Assembly: GCA_019352125.1 (NCBI GenBank)
Contig: JABBNV010000132.1
Span: 2,075-7,461 of the forward strand
Direction: 5' to 3'
From: Acidobacteriota bacterium
GTDB taxonomy: Bacteria; Actinomycetota; Actinomycetes; Actinomycetales; Micrococcaceae
DNA: 5,387 nt
The translations under genes were made by a program, and so were the position numbers. Shown here in pieces: positions 1 to 5,387 of the stretch. Numbering within the stretch: position 1 is the first letter of the stretch; each line of letters begins with the position of its first letter. The notes beneath the pieces are model-generated. The model had not been told where the DNA came from and did no database searches. It was given only the letters and a program-made list of their open reading frames with translations.

Positions 1-2
1 GG

Positions 3-41
3 GAGAAGATGGGCACAGCAATAGATGAAAGCGTGGACTAA
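3..41 (+). other. Possible 3' end of an upstream gene, or a short leader ORF
   Basis: The only + strand frame open from the window edge reads EKMGTAIDESVD and stops at TAA 39-41, three bases before the parA start; the other two frames hit stops at 22-24 and 26-28. This fits the C-terminal tail of a gene that begins outside the window and is cotranscribed with parA. In related actinobacteria a xerD recombinase gene often lies near this position, but twelve residues are too few to recognise any family. A ten-codon leader starting at ATG 9 is also possible. The stop is in the parA frame, so parA cannot extend upstream of it. Confidence 0.25.
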
Positions 42-44
42 TAC

Positions 45-944
45 GTGAGCAACGAACGGGGTTCTGCAACTCTGGAAGGCACAGAGCTGGACTTTGACGT
101 CACCGCCGTAGGCCCCACGGGGCGCCCACTGCGAGATTTTCCCGAACCGCCAGAACTGGACTCGCACGGACCAGCCCGTGTGATCGCCATGGTCAACCAG
201 AAGGGTGGCGTTGGCAAAACCACGTCTACCATCAATCTGGGTGCTGCCCTAGCCGAGTACGGACGCAAAGTATTGCTGGTTGATTTTGACCCGCAGGGGG
301 CGCTCTCTGCCGGGTTGGGCACCAACCCCCATGAGCTGGACGTCACGGTGTACAACGTGCTGATGGACCGAAAGGTTAGTATTCGTGACGCCATCCGTAA
401 AACGGATGTACCGAACCTTGACTTGTTGCCAGCAAACATTGATCTCTCCGCGGCCGAAGTGCAGCTGGTCAATGAGGTAGCGCGCGAACAGGTGCTGGAA
501 CGCGCACTGAAAAAAGTCGAGGACGATTACGACGTGATCCTCATCGACTGCCAGCCATCGCTGGGTCTGCTGACCGTCAACGCATTGACTGCAGCACACG
601 GCGTGATCATCCCCTTGATCTGCGAGTTCTTTGCTCTGCGTGCTGTGGCCCTGCTGGTAGAAACCATTGAGAAAGTCCAGGACAGGTTGAACCCGCGCCT
701 GCAGGTGGACGGCGTCTTGGCCACTATGTATGATTCCCGCACGCTGCACAGCCGCGAAGTTATTTCGCGCTTGGTGGAAGCCTTCGGAGACAAGGTGTTT
801 GAAACTGTTATCAAGCGCACCATCAAGTTTGCAGATGCCACGGTAGCTGCTGAGCCCATTACCTCCTACGCCGGCAACCATGCGGGTGCAGATGCGTACC
901 GCAGATTGGCCAAAGAGCTGGTGGCTCGTGGTGGAGCCCCCTAA
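45..944 (+). CDS. parA: ParA/Soj-family chromosome-partitioning ATPase (solitary, scpAB-linked)
   Basis: This is a 299-residue P-loop ATPase of the ParA/MinD superfamily, cytosolic and expected to bind DNA non-specifically as an ATP dimer. The deviant Walker A motif KGGVGKTT lies at residues 53-60, with the signature lysine near its start. The A' motif LLVDFDPQG is at 77-85 and the Walker B segment VILIDCQPSLG at 164-174. A hydrophilic leader of about 44 residues, rich in Pro, Glu and Asp, precedes the first core strand. GTG 45 is chosen because TAA 39-41 is in frame just upstream, while the next useful ATG (189) would remove most of the first strand. The Shine-Dalgarno match is weak (GAAAG 27-31, 13 bases away), so coupling to an upstream gene is plausible. 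No parB follows; instead scpA overlaps the 3' end. This matches the second, scpAB-linked actinobacterial ParA (like Rv1708) rather than the oriC parAB pair. Its exact role is unproven. Confidence 0.93.
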   Translation: MSNERGSATLEGTELDFDVTAVGPTGRPLRDFPEPPELDSHGPARVIAMVNQKGGVGKTTSTINLGAALAEYGRKVLLVDFDPQGALSAGLGTNPHELDVTVYNVLMDRKVSIRDAIRKTDVPNLDLLPANIDLSAAEVQLVNEVAREQVLERALKKVEDDYDVILIDCQPSLGLLTVNALTAAHGVIIPLICEFFALRAVALLVETIEKVQDRLNPRLQVDGVLATMYDSRTLHSREVISRLVEAFGDKVFETVIKRTIKFADATVAAEPITSYAGNHAGADAYRRLAKELVARGGAP

Positions 945-1851
945 CCCGGACGGTTCTCACCCCAGCGTTGATGCCAGCCCGCGGTTTACACTGGCGCTGA
1001 CCAACTTTACTGGCCCCTTTGACCTGCTGCTGGGGCTGATTAGCAAGCACGAGTTGGACATCACCGAGGTAGCGCTGGCACAGGTGACGGATGACTTCAT
1101 TGCCTACATCCGCAACCTGCAGCGCAGTGGCCAGGAATGGGCGTTGGATGAAGCCAGCGAATTTCTGGTGATCGCGGCCACCCTGCTGGATCTCAAGGCA
1201 GCACGGTTGTTGCCGCAGGGCCAGGTGGAGGACGATGAGGACATCGCGCTGCTGGAAGCCAGAGACTTGCTGTTTGCCCGGCTCCTGCAGTATCGCGCTT
1301 TCAAGGAAGTTGCGGCCATTATTGATGCGCGGCTGGTAGAAGAGGGTGATCGATTCCCTCGGTCTGTGACCCTGGAGCCCCAGTTTGCCGCGCTTCTGCC
1401 CGAGCTCATTTTCAACTACACACCAACCCAGGTTGCGGAGTTGGCGGCCAAGGCCCTGACGCCCCGAGAACCCGAACCTACGGAAGTAGGGCTCACTCAT
1501 CTGCACGCGCCCGCGGTCAGCGTGCGTGAACAGGCCGAAATCATTGCTACGCGTCTGCAGGAGGGAAAGCCCCTGTCATTCCGCGCACTCATCGTGGACG
1601 CGGCGAGCACGCTGGAGGTAGTTGCCCGGTTCTTGGCGCTGCTGGAGATGTTCCGGGACGCGGTCATTGGGTTGGAGCAAGCCAGCCCGCTGGGGGAGCT
1701 GACCGTTCACTGGAGCGTGCTGAATACGGGCTGGACGGCGGCCGCTGTCCAGGAAGAATATGAGCCAGCACCTGCCACAGGCGAAGCTCAGGGAGCTGAA
1801 GCCCAGATGGCTGATGTTGAGGCAATCGAACCTGAAAGGGCACATCAGTGA
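928..1851 (+). CDS. scpA: Segregation and condensation protein A (kleisin)
   Basis: This is the kleisin subunit that bridges the SMC ATPase heads and binds a ScpB dimer in bacterial condensin. From GTG 928 it is 307 residues. The N-terminal kleisin core is clear: FTGPFDLLLGLISKHELDI at about 27-45, then the helical EFLVIAATLLDLKAARLLP segment at 78-96. The C-terminal winged-helix part, which contacts the SMC head, covers about 200-265 (VARFLALLEMFRDAVIGLEQ at 232-251). A tail of about 30 residues rich in Glu and Ala follows, which is variable in the family. The frame is open back to ATG 880, but those extra residues overlap parA and have no ribosome site. GTG 928 has AAAGAG at 912-917, ten bases away; GTG 931 is the next codon and cannot be excluded. 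The resulting 17-base overlap with parA suggests translational coupling. The product call is secure; the exact start is not. Confidence 0.92.
   Translation: MVEPPNPDGSHPSVDASPRFTLALTNFTGPFDLLLGLISKHELDITEVALAQVTDDFIAYIRNLQRSGQEWALDEASEFLVIAATLLDLKAARLLPQGQVEDDEDIALLEARDLLFARLLQYRAFKEVAAIIDARLVEEGDRFPRSVTLEPQFAALLPELIFNYTPTQVAELAAKALTPREPEPTEVGLTHLHAPAVSVREQAEIIATRLQEGKPLSFRALIVDAASTLEVVARFLALLEMFRDAVIGLEQASPLGELTVHWSVLNTGWTAAAVQEEYEPAPATGEAQGAEAQMADVEAIEPERAHQ
1834..1840 (+). promoter_or_regulatory. Shine-Dalgarno site of scpB
   Basis: GAAAGGG lies inside the last codons of scpA, seven bases before GTG 1848. It supports the GTG start of scpB within the GTGA overlap, so ribosomes can start scpB where they finish scpA. 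Confidence 0.6.
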
Positions 1852-2471
1852 GTCACGCCGCGGATCATGAACTCGATCGACTTCCAGGCGGCGCCCGCGC
1901 GGCGGTGGAGGCAATCCTGATGGTGGTGGATCATCCCACCTCGACCATGGAACTTGCCAGTACCCTGGCCCTACCCGTGGATCGGGTGAACCGCATCCTC
2001 ACGGAACTCCGGGATGAATACGACGGCTATACTGGGAGTGGCCCAAATGGTGCATCCAAGCTTGGCGAACCCCGTGGATTCGAGCTACGCAACGTGGCTG
2101 GCGGGTGGCGCATCTACTCCCGCGCGGATTTTGCTGATTACGTTTCGGCGTTTGTGCTGGACGGACAGAGCGCTCGCCTTACCTCGGCAGCGTTGGAAAC
2201 TTTGGCCGTCATCGCTTATCGACAGCCTGTTTCCAGGGCACGGGTTTCAGCCATCCGCGGAGTGAGTGTGGATTCAGTGGTGCGTACTTTAACTACTCGT
2301 GGTTTGATCGAGGAAGTGGGGACGGACCCCGTATCAGGCTCCCTGTTGTATGGGACCACCGCCTACTTCTTGGAACGATTGGGCGTTGATAGCGTGGGGG
2401 AACTTCCCCAACTGGCGCCGCACCTGCCCGGGCTTGAAAACTTGCATGATTTTGATGATTCGACTTACTGA
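1848..2471 (+). CDS. scpB: Segregation and condensation protein B
   Basis: This is the ScpB (KITE) subunit of SMC-ScpAB condensin, a dimer of winged-helix proteins that binds the middle of ScpA. It has 207 residues, normal for the family. The first winged helix covers about 14-95, including VNRILTELRDEYDG (47-60) and RGFELRNVAGGWRIYSR (76-92). The second covers about 108-180 and carries the family signature LTSAALETLAVIAYRQPVSR (111-130), continuing to AIRGVSVDSVVRTL, then LLYGTTAYFLERLGV at 166-180. A Gly/Ser/Pro-rich stretch at about 61-75 looks like an enlarged loop between the first helices and the beta hairpin. The GTG start shares four bases with the scpA stop (GTGA at 1848-1851), and a good ribosome site lies just before it, so the two subunits are probably made in a coupled way. 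An acidic tail ends at TGA 2469-2471. Confidence 0.94.
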   Translation: MSHAADHELDRLPGGARAAVEAILMVVDHPTSTMELASTLALPVDRVNRILTELRDEYDGYTGSGPNGASKLGEPRGFELRNVAGGWRIYSRADFADYVSAFVLDGQSARLTSAALETLAVIAYRQPVSRARVSAIRGVSVDSVVRTLTTRGLIEEVGTDPVSGSLLYGTTAYFLERLGVDSVGELPQLAPHLPGLENLHDFDDSTY

Positions 2472-2482
2472 TAGCTAGCACT

Positions 2483-2487
2483 AAGGA
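2483..2487 (+). promoter_or_regulatory. Strong Shine-Dalgarno site of rluB
   Basis: AAGGA stands seven bases before ATG 2495, in the 23-base gap after scpB. rluB is the only gene in the window with an ATG start and the only one preceded by a clear gap with a free-standing ribosome site. It is therefore likely translated independently of scpB. No terminator-like hairpin with a T run is present in the gap. Confidence 0.65.
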
Positions 2488-2494
2488 TTTACAT

Positions 2495-3724
2495 ATGACA
2501 CCGCAGCCACGTTCCGGCCAATCCGGCAACGGACGATCCGGTCAAGGGCGTAATGCCCCTCGCGGCGCAGGCGCGCCCAGAACCGGCGGTGCCCCACGAT
2601 CTGGTGGCTCCCGGTTTGGCCGTCCTCAGAACGACGGCGACTCAGCTTCCTCAAGCGCACCGTGGTCGGAAAGGTCTGACACTTCCGGCTCAGACGCACC
2701 CCGGTCCGGGGCACCCCGGTCGAGTGCTGCCAGGCCTGGCGCACCCAGAGCGGGTGCTGCTCGAGGCAGTGCCGCACGCAACGGAGCCAAGTCCAGCGGT
2801 AAGTTTGGTGCAGGTAAATTCGGCGCGGATAAATCCAGTGCAGGTAAATTCGGCGCGCCCAAGTCCGGTGGTCCCCGCAAGCCGGCTGGCCCGCGTGCCT
2901 TCGCTGGCGAGCGATTCGGGAAGAGCTTGGGTCCCGTAAAGACGAAAAAGACCCCCGGTACGCTGAGCGGCAATGATGCTGATCTGCACACCAGTGATGG
3001 CATCCGCTTGCAGAAGATCATGGCTTCAGCTGGAGTGGCATCACGCCGCGTCTGTGAAGAAATGATCGAAGCTGGCCGCGTAGAGGTTGACGGCAGAATC
3101 GTGACCGAATTGGGCCTTCGGGTTGACCCCAAGCAGGTCACCATTTCCGTGGACGGGCTGAGCCTGCAGCTCGATGACTCACTGGTCTACATGGTCTTCA
3201 ACAAGCCCAAGGGTGTTGTCTCCACCATGGAGGATCCGGAAGGCCGCCCGTGCATTAGCGACTTCCTGAAGAAGCGCCAGACCAACGAGCGCTTGTTCCA
3301 CGTGGGTAGGTTGGACGTTGGCACTGAGGGGCTGTTGCTCCTCACCAACGACGGCGAGCTGGCCAACCGCTTGACGCACCCCAAATACGAAGTCTCCAAG
3401 ACTTACTTGGCACAGGTGCGCGGCCCCATGGGCCAGGGCATCGGTGCGCAGATGAAGTCCGGCATCGAACTCGAAGACGGCACAGCCAGCGTTGACTCGT
3501 TCAAACTGGTGGATTCCACGCCCGGCCACATTCTGGTTGAGGTAGTACTGCACTCGGGCAAGAATCGCATTGTGCGTCGGCTCTTTGATGCTGTTGGTCA
3601 CCCGGTGGAGCGCTTGGTTCGCGTGAAGATGGGACCCATCGCCTTGGGCGACCAACGCCAGGGCAGCATCCGTGTGTTGGGCAAGCAGGAAGTTGGGCAT
3701 CTACTCTCTTCAGTGGGGATGTAA
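2495..3724 (+). CDS. rluB: RsuA/RluB-family 23S rRNA pseudouridine synthase with long basic N-terminal extension
   Basis: The enzyme should isomerise a uridine of 23S rRNA to pseudouridine; the E. coli RluB target is U2605, and the target here is inferred from family. It has 409 residues in three parts. Residues 1 to about 165 are low complexity, rich in Gly, Ala, Ser, Pro, Arg and Lys, with 27 basic and 7 acidic residues in the first 150 and a pentad repeat at 70-128. The S4 RNA-binding domain follows at about 168-215 (RLQKIMASAGVASRRVCEEM at 171-190). The catalytic domain covers 228-409: VFNKPKGVVST at 234-244, the active-site motif GRLDVGTEGLLLLTNDG at 271-287 with the nucleophile Asp274, and GKNRIVRRLFDAVGHPVERL at 355-374. 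Many homologues begin close to the S4 domain at about 240-260 residues. The ATG with AAGGA favours the long form. RluB and RsuA belong to one family; position next to scpAB and the cmk neighbourhood favour RluB. Confidence 0.9.
   Translation: MTPQPRSGQSGNGRSGQGRNAPRGAGAPRTGGAPRSGGSRFGRPQNDGDSASSSAPWSERSDTSGSDAPRSGAPRSSAARPGAPRAGAARGSAARNGAKSSGKFGAGKFGADKSSAGKFGAPKSGGPRKPAGPRAFAGERFGKSLGPVKTKKTPGTLSGNDADLHTSDGIRLQKIMASAGVASRRVCEEMIEAGRVEVDGRIVTELGLRVDPKQVTISVDGLSLQLDDSLVYMVFNKPKGVVSTMEDPEGRPCISDFLKKRQTNERLFHVGRLDVGTEGLLLLTNDGELANRLTHPKYEVSKTYLAQVRGPMGQGIGAQMKSGIELEDGTASVDSFKLVDSTPGHILVEVVLHSGKNRIVRRLFDAVGHPVERLVRVKMGPIALGDQRQGSIRVLGKQEVGHLLSSVGM
2702..2878 (+). repeat. 15-base (5-residue) periodic coding repeat in the rluB 5' region
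   Basis: Basic residues recur exactly every five positions in two blocks. Arg is at 70, 75, 80, 85, 90 and 95 (units such as GAPRS, SAARP, GAPRA, GAARG). After a phase slip, Lys is at 103, 108, 113, 118 and 123 and Arg at 128 (units GKFGA, DKSSA, PKSGG). Small residues fill the gaps. This is seen directly in the translation. Slippage or unequal exchange of a 15-base unit is the likely origin, and a flexible RNA-binding tail is the likely outcome. Confidence 0.8.
2808..2857 (+). repeat. Perfect 20-base direct repeat, 30-base period
   Basis: The string gtgcaggtaaattcggcgcg occurs at 2808-2827 and again at 2838-2857. The two copies encode the same AGKFGA segment within the Lys block of the rluB tail. 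Sequence identity at synonymous positions, in a block where other units differ, points to a recent local duplication of 30 bases (two pentads). Confidence 0.85.
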
Positions 3725-3730
3725 CCACCA

Positions 3731-4822
3731 GTGAGCGCAACGCATCTTCGGGGGCCCGTGCTGGTAATGGGCAGCGGCCTGCTCGGCACGTCCATCGGGT
3801 TGGGCCTGCGTGCCCGTGAGCTGGATGTAGTGCTCTCTGACCCGTCCCCATCCGCCCTAGGCGTGGCGGTGGATATTGGGGCCGGCCGCCCACTGATCCC
3901 GGGGGATCACCTGATCCCGGAACTGGTGGTTGTCGCTGCACCGCCGGACGTCACCGCAGCGGTAGTGGCACAGGCCCTTGCGGACTACCCGGACGCCGTC
4001 GTTGTTGATATTGCCAGCGTAAAAGGCGCCATTCTTACCGAATTGCAGCACACAGGGCTGGACCTGAGCCGCTACGTGGGAACTCACCCCATGGCCGGGC
4101 GGGAACGCTCCGGGCCCGTAGCGGCGCGCGGTGAGCTGTTTACCTCCATGCCGTGGGTGCTCTGCCCGGCTGAATCCAGCTCTCCCTCTGCAGTGAAGAC
4201 AGCCCATTCGTTGGCCATTGATCTCAACGCCGTGGTTTTCAGATTTACACCCGAAGAACACGACGCGGCGGTGGCCCTGGTGTCGCACGTGCCGCAGGTC
4301 ATGGCCTCGTTGGTGGCCGCACGGCTGCAAGATGCCCCGCAGCATGCGCTCTCACTGGCTGGCAACGGCCTGCGTGACGTGACCCGAATCGCGGCAAGTG
4401 ATCCCGCCCTGTGGGTGCAAATTCTGGGTGCCAATGCGGACAAGATTGTGGGCATTTTGCACGGCGTCCGTGAGGATTTGGACCGGTTGATCGGCACGCT
4501 AACAGCTCCTACAGCACGTGGTGCCCGGCTGGACATGGCTCAATTGATCAGCGAAGGAAATGCTGGGCAAGCCCGAATTCCCGGCAAACACGGCGGCCCG
4601 GCTCAGGCCTATGCCTGGTTGACGGTACTGGTGGATGACAAGCCTGGCCAGATTGCTCGAGTGCTCACGGAGATCGGTGAGATCGGCGTCAACCTGGAAG
4701 ACATGCGCCTGGATCACTCGGCGGGCCGTGAAGTAGGAATGCTAGAAATTTCCGTCCTGCCCAACAAGGCCGCCGGCTTGGTGGAAGAACTGTCCCTGCG
4801 GGGCTGGAAGGTGCTGATGTGA
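3731..4822 (+). CDS. tyrA: Prephenate dehydrogenase with C-terminal ACT domain
   Basis: The enzyme oxidatively decarboxylates prephenate to 4-hydroxyphenylpyruvate, the tyrosine branch after chorismate mutase. It has 363 residues. A Rossmann fold opens at 10-37 with GSGLLG at 14-19, and Asp37 at the end of the second strand suggests NAD rather than NADP. GTHPMAGRE at 117-125 contains the expected catalytic His119. SHVPQV at 185-190 and GLRDVTRIAASDP at 213-225 are further conserved active-site segments, followed by the helical dimerisation domain. Residues about 296-363 form an ACT domain (TVLVDDKPGQIARVLTEIGE at 298-317, then GVNLEDMRL), as in the Bacillus-type enzyme, so amino-acid feedback inhibition, probably by tyrosine, is inferred. 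Arogenate as substrate cannot be excluded. The GTG start lies six bases after the rluB stop, with a weak GGGGA site at 3715-3719. Mycobacterial clusters of this order lack tyrA here. Confidence 0.92.
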   Translation: MSATHLRGPVLVMGSGLLGTSIGLGLRARELDVVLSDPSPSALGVAVDIGAGRPLIPGDHLIPELVVVAAPPDVTAAVVAQALADYPDAVVVDIASVKGAILTELQHTGLDLSRYVGTHPMAGRERSGPVAARGELFTSMPWVLCPAESSSPSAVKTAHSLAIDLNAVVFRFTPEEHDAAVALVSHVPQVMASLVAARLQDAPQHALSLAGNGLRDVTRIAASDPALWVQILGANADKIVGILHGVREDLDRLIGTLTAPTARGARLDMAQLISEGNAGQARIPGKHGGPAQAYAWLTVLVDDKPGQIARVLTEIGEIGVNLEDMRLDHSAGREVGMLEISVLPNKAAGLVEELSLRGWKVLM

Positions 4823-4831
4823 GCAAGGAAG
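4806..4831 (+). promoter_or_regulatory. Two successive Shine-Dalgarno sites before alternative cmk starts
   Basis: GGAAGG at 4806-4811 is seven bases before GTG 4819, which overlaps the tyrA stop as GTGA. AAGGAAG at 4825-4831 is eight bases before the in-frame ATG 4840. Both sites have good sequence and spacing, so the sequence alone does not decide the start. Confidence 0.55.
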
Positions 4832-5387
4832 ACCAATCCATGCTGCGCACACTGCACTTGGGCAAGCCTCTGGTTGTCGCCGTCGACGGCCCCTCCGGGT
4901 CAGGCAAGTCCAGCGTGAGCCGCGAAATTGCTCGGCGACTGAACCTGGCCTATTTGGACACTGGCGCTATGTACCGTGCCCTCACTTGGCACGTATTGCA
5001 CACCGGCATTGATCTGCAGGACGCCGTGGCCATCGAGGCAGCGGCGAAGGATCTTGAGCTAGAGCAGTCCACCAGCGCGGACTCGGAGTACGTCCGGGTT
5101 TCCGGTGCGGATGTCACCGAGGCTATTCGGGATCCGAAAATTTCAGAATCCGTCAGCGCCATTGCCACCACTCTGGGCGCACGTCAGGAACTTGTACGCC
5201 GTCAGCAGGCAGCCATTGTCCAAGCTGGACGTCGAATGGTGGTGGAGGGGCGCGATATCACCACAGTGGTGGCGCCTCAAGCAGAGGCGCGCATTTTGTT
5301 AACGGCCAGCGAGGACGCCCGGCTGGCCAGGCGCGGATTGCAATTGGGCGGAACCCAAACGCAGGAGCAGCTCAGCGAGCAAGTACT
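4819..5387 (+). CDS. cmk: Cytidylate (CMP/dCMP) kinase, 3' end cut by window
   Basis: The enzyme phosphorylates CMP and dCMP with ATP in pyrimidine salvage and rRNA or lipid turnover recycling. 189 complete codons are present of a family usually about 220-235 long, so the C-terminal lid-end and last helix lie outside. From GTG 4819, the P-loop GPSGSGKSS is at 24-32, preceded by VVAVD. LDTGAMYRA at 46-54 is the family signature for nucleotide binding. AIRDPKISESVS at 102-113 belongs to the CMP-binding insert, and VVEGRDITTVVAP at 141-153 is the conserved GRD segment. The last residues (LARRGLQLGGTQTQEQL) enter the lid region. If ATG 4840 is used, the protein is seven residues shorter and still has the full P-loop. 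The GTGA overlap suggests coupling to tyrA. In related genomes the GTPase gene der usually comes next; that cannot be seen here. Confidence 0.93.
   Translation, partial: MSKEDQSMLRTLHLGKPLVVAVDGPSGSGKSSVSREIARRLNLAYLDTGAMYRALTWHVLHTGIDLQDAVAIEAAAKDLELEQSTSADSEYVRVSGADVTEAIRDPKISESVSAIATTLGARQELVRRQQAAIVQAGRRMVVEGRDITTVVAPQAEARILLTASEDARLARRGLQLGGTQTQEQLSEQV

Noticed and set aside
249..881. 210-residue antisense reading frame opposite parA
   Set aside because: It lies under the conserved ParA core, so the lack of stops follows from parA codon use; no recognisable domain.
859..1506. 215-residue antisense reading frame opposite scpA
   Set aside because: It is a shadow of scpA in G+C-rich DNA. 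Its translation is Gln/Arg/His-rich with no family motif, while the + strand shows a clear kleisin.
2472..2494. Promoter or terminator between scpB and rluB
   Set aside because: The gap has only a short palindrome (gctagc) and the rluB ribosome site. There is no hairpin with a T run and no convincing -35/-10 pair.
2553..2939. 128-residue + strand frame within the rluB repeat region
   Set aside because: It is out of frame with rluB, has no ribosome site and no motif; the 15-base repeat keeps several frames open.
2495..3001. The rluB extension as a misannotated start, with true initiation near the S4 domain
   Set aside because: ATG 2495 has the best ribosome site in the window and the frame is open with consistent basic composition throughout; no strong in-frame start with a ribosome site was seen just before the S4 domain.
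2626..3144. 172-residue antisense reading frame, with Leu/Ala/Pro repeats, opposite the rluB tail
   Set aside because: The repeats (APNLPAPNLPLDLAPLRAAL type) are the reverse reading of the rluB pentads; the + strand has the ATG, ribosome site and S4 domain in frame.
3857..4345. 162-residue antisense reading frame opposite tyrA
   Set aside because: His/Arg/Gly-rich shadow with no motif; tyrA on the + strand carries intact catalytic segments over the same bases.
1..5387. A mobile element, defence system or CRISPR array
   Set aside because: All genes belong to known housekeeping families in a conserved order. There is no transposase, integrase, spaced repeat array, tRNA or attachment-like repeat, and no evident shift in base composition.

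Overview
The window looks like a piece of a high-GC Gram-positive (actinobacterial) chromosome, most likely from the Arthrobacter/Micrococcaceae group. The reasons are the gene order (solitary parA, scpA, scpB, rluB, tyrA, cmk), the preference for GTG starts (five of six genes), the G+C-rich third codon positions and the tightly packed genes. The genus is inferred from gene content and protein character; no search was run. All recognisable genes are on the + strand and run head to tail, so this is probably one operon or part of one. In Mycobacterium tuberculosis the corresponding cluster (Rv1708 to Rv1713: parA-like, scpA, scpB, rluB-like, cmk, der) has the same order without tyrA.

Layout: bases 1-44 hold what may be the last codons of an upstream gene ending in TAA at 39-41. 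A ParA-type ATPase gene follows at 45-944. scpA (about 928-1851) overlaps its 3' end, and scpB (1848-2471) overlaps scpA by a GTGA junction. After a 23-base gap with a good Shine-Dalgarno site comes rluB (2495-3724), whose first ~165 codons encode a basic, low-complexity, pentad-repeat extension. tyrA (3731-4822), with a C-terminal ACT domain, follows six bases later. cmk starts inside the tyrA stop codon (4819) and is cut by the window end at 5387. No stretch over 300 bases lacks a gene, and I see no RNA gene, insertion sequence, CRISPR array or convincing terminator.

Functionally the cluster joins chromosome maintenance (a ParA-like ATPase, and the ScpA kleisin and ScpB winged-helix subunits of the SMC condensin), ribosome maturation (23S rRNA pseudouridine synthase), tyrosine synthesis (prephenate dehydrogenase) and nucleotide metabolism (CMP kinase). 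The links between these pathways are positional; nothing in the sequence shows a shared biochemical pathway.

This is mainly a conserved housekeeping region, and I did not find a convincing undescribed system. The item most worth a second look is the pentad-periodic basic tail on RluB, which switches from an Arg-bearing to a Lys-bearing repeat. Lesser points are the ACT-regulated tyrA placed between rluB and cmk, two equally good starts for cmk, and the lack of a ParB gene beside ParA.
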